Origin: Candidatus Neptunochlamydia vexilliferae | GTDB lineage: Bacteria; Chlamydiota; Chlamydiia; Chlamydiales; Simkaniaceae | Assembly (NCBI RefSeq): GCF_015356785.1 | Contig: NZ_JAAEJV010000019.1 | Location: 1-34,803, forward strand | Length of the DNA stretch: 34,803 nt | Direction: 5' to 3' | The notes under the pieces: generated by a model | Told to the model about the DNA's origin: nothing | Seen by the model: the letters and a program-made list of their open reading frames with translations, nothing else | Databases searched by the model: none | Translations under genes and position numbers: made by a program | In this document: piece by piece, positions 1-5,843 of the stretch | Numbering within the stretch: position 1 is the stretch's first letter | Layout: every line of letters begins with the position of its first letter

Positions 1-1
1 A

Positions 2-397
2 AGAGGAAGATCGTGTGTTTTTCTACTACATACTCATTTGGTCTTTGTTACAAAGTATCGAAAGAGGGTCTTCACGAAAAGGGTTCTTAAGGAGCTAAGA
101 GAAATCTTCCAAAAGGTCTGCCAAGATTTTCAAGCAGAGCTTATAGAATTTGAAGGAGAGTACGATCATGTACATCTACTTATTAACTACCCTCCAAAGG
201 TTGCTATCTCTAACTTAGTTAACTCTTTAAAAGGCGTTTCTTCCCGGCTTATTCGAAAAAAAGGATATCCTTCAGTTCAAAAGGCATTATGGGGCAATAA
301 CTTTTGGTCCCCAAGTTATTTTGCTGGTAGTTGCGGAGGAGCTCCTATCTCAATAATCAGGCAATATATCGAAAACCAGCAAAAACCAATAGAATGA
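2..397 (+). CDS. tnpA: IS200/IS605 transposase TnpA (5' end outside window)
   Basis: This is a Y1 HUH single-strand transposase. The frame is already open at the window edge and reads ...HTHLVFVTKYRKRVF, the typical TnpA N-terminal region. A start at TTG 38 would therefore be too short, and the true start probably lies upstream of base 1. The metal-binding HUH motif is visible as YDHVHLLI, and the probable catalytic tyrosine lies in IRQYIENQ near the C-terminus. The visible length of about 131 residues is close to that of complete family members, so the enzyme may be intact. It is followed by the subterminal hairpin at 416-435. The family assignment is secure; activity cannot be judged without the left end. 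Confidence 0.85.
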   Translation, partial: RGRSCVFLLHTHLVFVTKYRKRVFTKRVLKELREIFQKVCQDFQAELIEFEGEYDHVHLLINYPPKVAISNLVNSLKGVSSRLIRKKGYPSVQKALWGNNFWSPSYFAGSCGGAPISIIRQYIENQQKPIE

Positions 398-415
398 GTA
401 TTTTGCGCCTTTCAT

Positions 416-435
416 CTCGGCCCTAAAGGACCGAG
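416..435 (+). repeat. Subterminal hairpin of the IS200/IS605 element
   Basis: An imperfect stem (CTCGG-C-CCT, loop AA, AGG-A-CCGAG) is followed directly by TTTTT. Its position just after the transposase stop fits the right-end hairpin recognised by TnpA. The T run means it could also terminate transcription. Confidence 0.5.
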
Positions 436-490
436 TTTTTCGGCGCAGCTGATAAATTCTATTTGGAACAAACTCCCTGACTATAAAACC

Positions 491-727
491 GTGAGTATGA
501 TTGCAGGAGCAACTGCTGGCTATACCCTGCTAGCCGGATTCCTTTCAGAAAAATGCCTTGAGAGCACAAACCCTATTCGCAAGTTTCTATGTGATACCAA
601 TGAAAAAGACAGTAACAACAAAAGTATGCCAAATGCTGTCCTTATTGCTGGGTTTCTAGTAGTCATCTGTTCTGCATCTGCAACCTATGGAGCAATCAAA
701 AACACTTATACCTGGATTAAATCTTAG
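491..727 (+). CDS. Small hypothetical membrane protein, possibly a 3' gene fragment
   Basis: This frame encodes 78 residues with two hydrophobic stretches, roughly residues 3-18 and 49-68, separated by a polar segment, so it probably makes two membrane passes. The first codon is GTG 491, with ATG 497 two codons on. There is no convincing ribosome binding site. The frame is open without a stop all the way back to the transposase stop at 395-397. Reading back from the GTG gives LINSIWNKLPDYKT, which looks protein-like. This suggests the C-terminal end of a longer gene that was cut by the IS insertion, rather than a complete small gene. No family is recognised. It overlaps the convergent bactofilin-like gene by four bases. 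Confidence 0.4.
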   Translation: MSMIAGATAGYTLLAGFLSEKCLESTNPIRKFLCDTNEKDSNNKSMPNAVLIAGFLVVICSASATYGAIKNTYTWIKS

Positions 728-1839
728 CTTTTTTCAATCTTGCTTAGGACCGCGCCCCCTATTCCTAGTAGAAGCGCAGCACCCGTGATGAGCGCCCCTA
801 GGTAAGGAATCGGTGTTAGGATAAAGTAAATGATCAATGCAAAGGTAAAGTAGAGCTTCTGGTGCTTCTTAAAAGCAAGGCGGCGGAAGATATGGGTCGA
901 TAGCCAAAAGATCGATAAGATCTTGGCGGTATAAAAACCAACCACGGTCAGTGATAAGAGAGTAAGGGCAAAGGGAACCCCTAAGATCGTAATGATCAGT
1001 GCAAGCATGATGATCGGAAGGAGAATAATGAGAACAGCTCCAGCAACCAGAGACTGGAATGGTTTTTCATCAAGGGTTTTAACCGTCCGCTCCACTCGTT
1101 GAGGAAAGTAGCGGAAGAGGATAAGCCCGATCACTAAGCTATAGATAAAGTTCATCAAAAGGGCGGCAAACTTGGAGCCGAGCTTGATCCGCTTCATCCA
1201 TTTGCTATGAAAAAAGTTATAGAAAAATGAGGGGTGGTGGGTGACTCCTTCCGTGACCACCGCGTTGGGGTCGATCCGAGCCGTTTTATTGCTCCAGTAC
1301 TCAAGGGGGCCATCGATTTTTGCTTTCGAAGTGAGGCGGAGCTGCCCCACATAGGCAGAGACCTTGCCACCGACCTGACCCGAAATCCGGACACTTGAGG
1401 TATAGAGGTTCACATCATTTCCAACGCGGGATTCGAGGTCCGTATTTCCCGAAACAACAACGGCATTCCGCCCAATAAACCCGGCAGGACTCATGTCAAT
1501 TGTCGCAGTGACCGCGGTGAGGTTTCTTCCGATCGTTCCAGTAATGAGCGCCTGCCCTGCCAAAACGCGGACATCATTGGCGATATTCCCTGAAATCTCA
1601 ATACTCCCCGCTGCCACGAGAACATCTCCATTGACATTCCCATCGATAAAGACCTGCCCTCCGAGAACATAAAGATCGCCATTGACCGTCCCTGAGATTT
1701 CAACGGTCCGCCCACGGACAAAATAGTCGTTATTCACCGTCACATTGCTCGGCAAAACAACGATGTCTGATTCTTCATCATCTTGAGCAAATAATGTTCC
1801 AAAGAAAAGAATGACTAACAAGAAACTGCGTAAAACCAC
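724..1839 (-). CDS. Bactofilin-like (polymer-forming) repeat protein with C-terminal membrane domain
   Basis: This 371-residue protein starts with a cleavable-looking signal sequence (residues 1-18, ending LFAQ). About 170 residues of short repeats follow (VNGDLYVLGG, VNGDVLVAAG, IANDVRVLAG), the G-N/D-V pattern of the bactofilin/polymer-forming beta-helix superfamily. The C-terminal half (from about residue 225) has four to five hydrophobic segments with Pro/Gly-rich turns. The layout is therefore an exported beta-helix domain joined to an integral membrane domain, unlike the small soluble bactofilins. Its start lies 25 bases inside the end of hemA, so the two are probably co-transcribed and translationally coupled. 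A role in envelope organisation is inference. The substrate or partner is unknown. Confidence 0.65.
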   Translation of the reverse strand: MVLRSFLLVILFFGTLFAQDDEESDIVVLPSNVTVNNDYFVRGRTVEISGTVNGDLYVLGGQVFIDGNVNGDVLVAAGSIEISGNIANDVRVLAGQALITGTIGRNLTAVTATIDMSPAGFIGRNAVVVSGNTDLESRVGNDVNLYTSSVRISGQVGGKVSAYVGQLRLTSKAKIDGPLEYWSNKTARIDPNAVVTEGVTHHPSFFYNFFHSKWMKRIKLGSKFAALLMNFIYSLVIGLILFRYFPQRVERTVKTLDEKPFQSLVAGAVLIILLPIIMLALIITILGVPFALTLLSLTVVGFYTAKILSIFWLSTHIFRRLAFKKHQKLYFTFALIIYFILTPIPYLGALITGAALLLGIGGAVLSKIEKS

Positions 1840-2765
1840 TTTGCCTGCTTCCGCTTTTTAAAGAGTTGCATCTGCCGAGCAACTGCTTTTTCGATCACAG
1901 TCTCGCACAACGCGATTTCTTTTTCACCCCTATTTTTTTGCGCCATCACTCCAATCTGATCGATATTGTACAGCTTAAGCCGGGGGTGGTTGGCAAGTGC
2001 AGGATCGATGTTGCGAGGAACACTTAGGTCAAAAAGGAGGGTTTCTTTAGCCCCTTCCTTTTTTTCAAGGACATACCCATCATGATAAGTTCCGCAAACC
2101 ACCACATCAAAATCATCCCACCTCTCTAACACTTCCCATCCTGTGGTCACGACATGGAAAACATTGCCCTCTGTTCGGGTGCAGAGAGTGAGATCTCTAG
2201 CCCCTTTATAATGAAAATAAGAAATCAACTTCCGGTTGATCGATGAATTACCGACAAATAGACATCGACTGTTTTCTAAGGTGCGTCCCTGCCACTCTAC
2301 AATGGAGTGGATCGCATGGGGAAGGAGGGCCCCTTTTTTGCTTAATAAAAAAGAGCTCCGCATCTCCTTTCCAATCTTGAGCCCCTTTTGAAACAGGTAG
2401 TGGAGCTCGTGGGAAAGTTTTTCTTTTTGCCGGGCATTTTCATAGGCAAGCTTAACCTGCCGCTGAATATCACTTTCTCCAAAAATGGCGCTATCGATCC
2501 CTGAGATGACCCGGCTCAAATGATTAAAACAATCGGGACCAAAGTAAGAGTAAAGGGCATGGAGCCCCACCCCTTTCAGGCGGTCCAAAATAGCGCTATG
2601 CCTTTCTGCCAAGGGTCCCCCACTAAAGTAAAGCTCTGTCCGATTACAGGTCGAAAGAAGAACCCCATCTTTGGGACCAAACTCAGCCTGAAAAAGGCGA
2701 GCGAGTTTTTCCCGAAGAGCAAGTGAAGAAGACTTGTGATTAATACCAATGATGCCAACTTGCAT
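1815..2765 (-). CDS. hemA: Glutamyl-tRNA reductase
   Basis: This enzyme catalyses NADPH-dependent reduction of glutamyl-tRNA(Glu) to glutamate-1-semialdehyde, the first step of C5 haem synthesis. The N-terminus MQVGIIGINHKSS and the active-site motif STCNRTE (catalytic Cys about residue 40) are diagnostic. The segment SGIDSAIFGESDIQRQVK is the family's glutamyl-recognition/linker region. A Rossmann-like domain follows (LFVGNSSINRKLI). At 316 residues it is much shorter than the usual 410-430, because most of the C-terminal dimerisation domain is missing. Chlamydial enzymes are short in the same way. ATG 2765 is preceded by AAAGGAT. In Chlamydia hemA lies next to the scc4/cdsD cluster. Here that cluster is 26 kb away, which shows rearrangement. 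Confidence 0.9.
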   Translation of the reverse strand: MQVGIIGINHKSSSLALREKLARLFQAEFGPKDGVLLSTCNRTELYFSGGPLAERHSAILDRLKGVGLHALYSYFGPDCFNHLSRVISGIDSAIFGESDIQRQVKLAYENARQKEKLSHELHYLFQKGLKIGKEMRSSFLLSKKGALLPHAIHSIVEWQGRTLENSRCLFVGNSSINRKLISYFHYKGARDLTLCTRTEGNVFHVVTTGWEVLERWDDFDVVVCGTYHDGYVLEKKEGAKETLLFDLSVPRNIDPALANHPRLKLYNIDQIGVMAQKNRGEKEIALCETVIEKAVARQMQLFKKRKQAKWFYAVSC

Positions 2766-2820
2766 GCGCCGATCCTTTGCTAAAAAAATGTATATAGCGG
2801 ATGGGTGTTAACTAGTCAAA

Positions 2821-2854
2821 ATTAAATAAGTGCGACGCGTCGCACTTATTTAAT
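2821..2854 (-). terminator. Perfect 34-bp palindrome overlapping the recX stop; probable terminator
   Basis: Two 17-base arms match perfectly with no loop: a GC core (GTGCGACGCGTCGCAC) flanked by A/T arms. The recX stop codon (2850-2852) lies inside it. The A/T flanks give U-rich tails on both strands, so it could terminate transcription leaving recX and also block read-through the other way. A protein-binding operator for hemA, 55 bases downstream, is the alternative. Confidence 0.6.
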
Positions 2855-3434
2855 CAACAAAGAGATGTTTTCGGATAAGGGGATCATCGAACCCCTTTCC
2901 TCTTAAGAAACGGTAGAGGCGCTGCTTCACCTTGATGTCGTGAAGATCGGCGCTGCGCGTTTTTTTCTCAATCCAATTTTGGATGGCTACGCTTTGCTCG
3001 TCATCAGAAACCTGCACCATTTCTTTTAAATCAGGCGATTTTTGGCTGAGCTTAAAGGCAATCATCTGAGGCCCAAACCCTCTCTTCTTCTGACGCTCGA
3101 TAAAGAGCCTTCCCTCTTTTTTGTCGTTGATATAGCCCCTTTCCTCACACTCGTCAAGGATGGCCTTGATCGCTTCGGAATCGATCTTATAGGTTTTGAG
3201 CTTCTTGGTCAGCTCCGATCTCATATACCCCTTAAGAGAGAGCCATTTATAGACGAGACCACGGGCAAGTTTGATGTCGATCTTTAAGAGTAAGTCACTT
3301 AGCTCTTTTTTGCTCGAAGCGCGAAGGATTTCTCTTAAGTGGTTCTTATAGAGTCGCCTATGCACTTCCTTGACCACCTCGTCACCGAGGGTGATTTCGC
3401 TAAACCTTTTATTATCAACGACTTTTATTTCCAT
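2850..3434 (-). CDS. recX: RecX-family regulatory protein
   Basis: This is a RecX-like modulator of RecA filaments, 194 residues and largely helical. Typical features are YKWLSLKGYMRSELTKKL (the RecX 'L..R..s..EL...L' helix), LDECEERGYINDKKEGRLF and KKRGFGPQMIAFKL. The ending FLRGKGFDDPLIRKHL matches the family's C-terminal 'R.L..RGF....I...L' repeat. ATG 3434 has only a weak ribosome binding site. The gene precedes hemA in the same direction, but the perfect palindrome at 2821-2854 separates them, so they are probably distinct transcription units. The assignment is by motif pattern. Confidence 0.75.
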   Translation of the reverse strand: MEIKVVDNKRFSEITLGDEVVKEVHRRLYKNHLREILRASSKKELSDLLLKIDIKLARGLVYKWLSLKGYMRSELTKKLKTYKIDSEAIKAILDECEERGYINDKKEGRLFIERQKKRGFGPQMIAFKLSQKSPDLKEMVQVSDDEQSVAIQNWIEKKTRSADLHDIKVKQRLYRFLRGKGFDDPLIRKHLFVD

Positions 3435-3441
3435 AAAAAAC

Positions 3442-3470
3442 TTGTCTATTTCACCAATATGTGGTATAAT
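3442..3470 (+). promoter_or_regulatory. Sigma-70-type promoter with extended -10
   Basis: A -35 TTGTCT (3442-3447), a 17-base spacer and a perfect -10 TATAAT (3465-3470, preceded by TGG) are followed by an AAGGGG ribosome binding site and ATG 3488. It is one of the best-looking promoters in the window, yet it reads into a broken frame and then towards the small gene at 3848. Confidence 0.65.
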
Positions 3471-3487
3471 AGACGTAAGGGGATATT

Positions 3488-3812
3488 ATGGTCGAGAGAG
3501 TTAATGAAATTTCAGCAATTCCCGCTGAAGATTTAATAATTTAAAAGATGAGTTTTTAATATCTAAGAAATGTGGAAGTATTTCATATAAAATTAAAAAA
3601 AACTATTTTTTGCTTTCTTTGTGCAATCAGAAAAAGCGAATACAGCAAATCAGAATCCATAGACAAAACCGATATTTATATATTTCAAAATTTACGAAAA
3701 AGAGTTTTCTGCGCCTCTATGGAAATTTTCTTCAGTGGGAATTGCTGAGATCACTAACGATAAAGAGGTCGAAAAGCGACTGGAAGAATCAACAGGTTAC
3801 TTGACAAGCTAG
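3488..3812 (+). pseudogene. Decayed small gene (about 100 codons, several frameshifts)
   Basis: Behind a good promoter and ribosome binding site, ATG 3488 opens a frame (MVERVNEISAIPAEDLII) that stops after 18 codons. Protein-like sequence then continues in other frames: LKDEFLISKKCGSISYKIKK in one, a middle part in another, and finally VGIAEITNDKEVEKRLEE ending at TAG 3810-3812. The pieces line up in order with shifts between them, as expected for a gene of about 100 residues broken by at least two indels. The region is noticeably A/T-rich compared with its neighbours. The family is not recognised, and the reconstruction was done by eye. Confidence 0.4.
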
Positions 3813-3847
3813 ATCTTTCTCTTTAGGTTAAGGGAAAGGAGTGTGTC

Positions 3848-4138
3848 ATGGGTGGTGTTTCAGGTCCAGGAGGCGTCGATCCGAGCAAAGGGAAGCCTAC
3901 CAATCAAGGAGACATGCCCAAGCAGGTGCAGACGGGGCTCGAAAAAAGCTACACGGCCAAAAAAGCGCCGGGGTTTGCAAAATGGTTAAACCTCTGGTTC
4001 CCAGGGGGGGTGACTCCTGAGATGGTCAGCGCTTTTGAGCGAAACGTCATGACCATGATCTCAGCGAGCTTAAAACGGTCTAAAGCCCAGCATAAAAGGA
4101 TCGAAGAAGAGATCAAAAGGCGGATCAACAAGGGGTGA
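3848..4138 (+). CDS. Small conserved-looking hypothetical protein
   Basis: This 96-residue protein has a Gly/Pro-rich, probably disordered N-terminus (MGGVSGPGGVDPSKGKP). A central segment GFAKWLNLWFPGGVTPEMVSAFE and a highly charged helical C-terminus (KRSKAQHKRIEEEIKRR) follow. The start is well supported: AAGGAG lies 10 bases upstream of ATG 3848. It sits immediately before rluD, the place where Chlamydia has a short hypothetical gene (CT659), and it may be that gene's counterpart. Gly/Pro-rich N-termini like this are common among small secretion-associated chlamydial proteins, but no function can be assigned. Confidence 0.65.
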   Translation: MGGVSGPGGVDPSKGKPTNQGDMPKQVQTGLEKSYTAKKAPGFAKWLNLWFPGGVTPEMVSAFERNVMTMISASLKRSKAQHKRIEEEIKRRINKG

Positions 4139-4170
4139 AATTATCTCCCACTTCTGGTATCATTTAGTTC

Positions 4171-5169
4171 ATGATGAAAAATTTAGTTGTCAAAGACCTC
4201 AATAGCCAAAGCGCTATGGGTGAGGAAGAAAGGGAATCTGGTGAAGCCGCAGCTGCCCATCGGCCTCAAAAATTGCTGTGTATTGAGGTCAAAGAGAAAA
4301 AACGGCTTGATAAGCTTCTCGCTGAGCATTTTCCGACCCATTCGCGGAGCTATTTCCAGCAATTGATCGAAAAAGGGGCTGTCAAGCGGAATGGCCAAGC
4401 GGTCAAAAAACGGGAAGTCCCCTCCGTTGGTGACACGATTCAAGTAGAATTTTTAAAGCCGGCAGAGATCGAGCTTCAAAAAGAGGCAATCCCTCTTGAG
4501 ATTCTCTATGAGGATGAGGCCATTCTTTGCATCAATAAGCCTCCGGGGATGGTTGTCCACCCTGCTCCCGGCCACCACAGCGGCACCTTCGTAAACGCCC
4601 TCCTCCACCATTGTGATATCACCTCTTCGGAAGATCTCCGCCCGGGGATTGTCCACCGTCTCGATAAGGAAACCTCTGGGATCCTTCTCGCAGCAAAAAC
4701 CCCCGAAGCTCACCAGAAGTTAAGAGAGGCTTTTTCTTCTAGAGAAGTGGAGAAAGAGTACCTTGCAATCACCCTTGGCAAACCGGGTTGTGAAGTGATC
4801 GATGCCTCCATTGGACGCCACCCCACCAAGCGGAAGGAGATGGCCATCTCTGAAAAGGGACGCCATGCGACAACTTTACTAGAAGTACTCGAGGGAGAGG
4901 GAGAGTTTGCCCTGGTGCGGGCAAGGCCCATTACGGGACGGACCCACCAAATCCGCGTCCACCTCAAACACCTAGGGACCCCCGTTATGGGCGATAAGGT
5001 CTACGGCCCTGAAAAACTAAGCCGCAAACTAGGGGTGACTCGCCACCTCCTCCATGCGCACCGCCTCACCTTTTCCCACCCTCTTACAGGGGAAAAAATG
5101 GTGATCAAAGCCCCTCTTCCAGAAGATTTTAAAAAATCTAGATTAATATCTTCTCTTGATGTAGAATGA
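4171..5169 (+). CDS. rluD: RluD-type 23S rRNA pseudouridine synthase (S4 plus synthase domains)
   Basis: This enzyme isomerises uridines in 23S rRNA and has 332 residues in the standard layout. An S4 RNA-binding domain starts at about residue 48 (KRLDKLLAEHFPTHSRSYFQ), followed by the RsuA/RluA catalytic domain. The catalytic motif GIVHRLDKETSGILL contains the active-site Asp. GRTHQIRVHLKHLGTPVMGD is the other hallmark. The first 40 residues are odd: residues 9-40 are encoded by the 96-bp repeat at 4195-4290, which has a relative at 28250-28409. Without it the protein would begin MMKNLVVK directly before VKEKKRLDKLL. ATG 4171 has no strong ribosome binding site. If the repeat is not translated, a downstream TTG at about 4270 is a possible start. 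Rlu subfamily specificity is inferred from length and synteny. Confidence 0.85.
   Translation: MMKNLVVKDLNSQSAMGEEERESGEAAAAHRPQKLLCIEVKEKKRLDKLLAEHFPTHSRSYFQQLIEKGAVKRNGQAVKKREVPSVGDTIQVEFLKPAEIELQKEAIPLEILYEDEAILCINKPPGMVVHPAPGHHSGTFVNALLHHCDITSSEDLRPGIVHRLDKETSGILLAAKTPEAHQKLREAFSSREVEKEYLAITLGKPGCEVIDASIGRHPTKRKEMAISEKGRHATTLLEVLEGEGEFALVRARPITGRTHQIRVHLKHLGTPVMGDKVYGPEKLSRKLGVTRHLLHAHRLTFSHPLTGEKMVIKAPLPEDFKKSRLISSLDVE
4195..4290 (+). repeat. In-frame palindromic repeat copy inside rluD (96 bp)
   Basis: The segment is bounded by a perfect 10-base inverted repeat (GACCTCAATA at 4195-4204, TATTGAGGTC at 4281-4290). Its interior matches the reverse complement of 28257-28329 with about nine differences over 73 bases by eye. 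It is exactly 32 codons long and encodes AMGEEERESGEAAAAH. The second copy read on the minus strand encodes AMGEEERKSGEAAVAH. An inner ATGGG/CCCAT pair (4216-4220, 4256-4260) can form a stem. Confidence 0.75.
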
Positions 5170-5206
5170 ATAGCAGCGAAAGCTATCATTAACCAAGGAT
5201 CGAACC

Positions 5207-5467
5207 ATGAAAGAATTTGTTGAGTACATCGTTAAAAATCTCGTAGACAATCCGGATAAAGTCAAGATCAATGAAATCGGCGGCACCCACACCCTCATCA
5301 TTGAACTGAGTGTTGAAAAAGCCGATATTGGAAAAATTATTGGGAAGAAAGGAAAGACCATTAATGCGATTCGGACCCTTCTGATGTCTGTTGCGAGCCG
5401 CAATGGCATCCGTGTTAACCTTGAAATCCTCGAAGAGGGAGGAGAAAAAGTCTCCGAAGAGGGATAA
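5207..5467 (+). CDS. khpA: KH-domain RNA-binding protein, KhpA/YlqC type
   Basis: This 86-residue protein consists of a single type II KH domain. The nucleic-acid-binding GXXG loop is visible as IGKIIGKKGKTINAIRTLL. The N-terminus MKEFVEYIVKNLVDNPDKV is typical of the KhpA/YlqC family (usually about 75-85 residues). In Firmicutes KhpA pairs with KhpB and binds many small and messenger RNAs. The partner here is not in the window. The gene follows rluD by 37 bases in the same direction and ends at a strong terminator, so the 3848-5467 genes plausibly form an RNA-related operon. ATG 5207 is preceded by AAGGA. Confidence 0.85.
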   Translation: MKEFVEYIVKNLVDNPDKVKINEIGGTHTLIIELSVEKADIGKIIGKKGKTINAIRTLLMSVASRNGIRVNLEILEEGGEKVSEEG

Positions 5468-5495
5468 GGTTCCCCCCCCAGAAAACGTAAAAAAA

Positions 5496-5523
5496 GGCAT
5501 CCTAATTAGGATGCCTTTTTTTA
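5496..5523 (+). terminator. Rho-independent terminator after khpA
   Basis: A perfect 20-base palindrome (GGCATCCTAA / TTAGGATGCC, 5496-5515) is followed by a run of seven Ts and preceded by an A run. It is a textbook intrinsic terminator that closes the rluD-khpA unit. Confidence 0.92.
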
Positions 5524-5578
5524 TTCTGCGACACAAAGTGACAAATTTTAATAGATCGCGCTGTTAAAGACTGATTCG

Positions 5579-5615
5579 ACGGCACGATCTGCTGATTTTT
5601 AATAGATCGTGCCGT
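5579..5615. repeat. 12-bp perfect inverted repeat with direct-repeat half-copy
   Basis: ACGGCACGATCT (5579-5590) and AGATCGTGCCGT (5604-5615) form a perfect stem around a 13-base T-rich loop. A related piece, TTTTAATAGATCGCGCTGT, lies about 55 bases upstream, so part of the unit is present twice. It has no T tail on the plus strand. It may be a remnant of another small repeat or a protein-binding site. With the MITE-like element it fills the 376-base gap between khpA and the next gene. Confidence 0.5.
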
Positions 5616-5620
5616 ACAAT

Positions 5621-5783
5621 GGGGCTGTTGAGAAAGTCGCTTTCCCTAGATTTTGCGATGATTTTCGAGAGAAAATCGAAAGTTTGAAAATCAACATATG
5701 CCTAAGTATAGGAGGTTTGCAAACTTTCTATTTTTTCCGGAAAACGCGCGAAAGATGGGGGAATGGACTTTTTCAACAGCCCC
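5621..5783. mobile_element. MITE-like element with GGGGCTGTTGA termini
   Basis: This 163-base segment begins GGGGCTGTTGAGAAAGTC and ends with the reverse complement of GGGGCTGTTGAAAAAGTC. More diverged terminal similarity extends to about 37 bases. It has no usable reading frame. Such ends are typical of small non-autonomous derivatives of DDE-type insertion sequences. No clear target duplication is visible, and the parental IS is not in this window. Confidence 0.65.
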
Positions 5784-5843
5784 ATAATACGTGTACTCAA
5801 CCTGAAGGAGTGGTATTGAGGAAAGGGTTTGGCAGGAAGAAAA

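Larger units (their letters stand above)
1..440 (+). mobile_element. IS200/IS605-family insertion sequence, right part
   Basis: This is the right-hand portion of an IS200/IS605-type element. It contains most of a Y1 transposase frame, followed about 20 bases after its stop by an imperfect hairpin (416-435, CTCGG-CCT / AGG-CCGAG) of the kind these elements carry subterminally and use for single-strand transposition. The left end lies outside the window. The exact right boundary is inferred from the hairpin and is uncertain. No tnpB gene follows. Confidence 0.7.

Noticed and set aside
3610-3804. 64-codon plus-strand frame upstream of the 3848 gene as a complete gene
   Set aside because: It has no ribosome binding site and its internal start is arbitrary. 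Better protein-like pieces occur in the other two frames, so it is treated as part of a decayed gene.
5490-5843. CRISPR array or similar, because of repeated short motifs
   Set aside because: There are only two partial direct-repeat copies, no regular spacing, and the structures are explained by a terminator, a hairpin and a MITE-like element.
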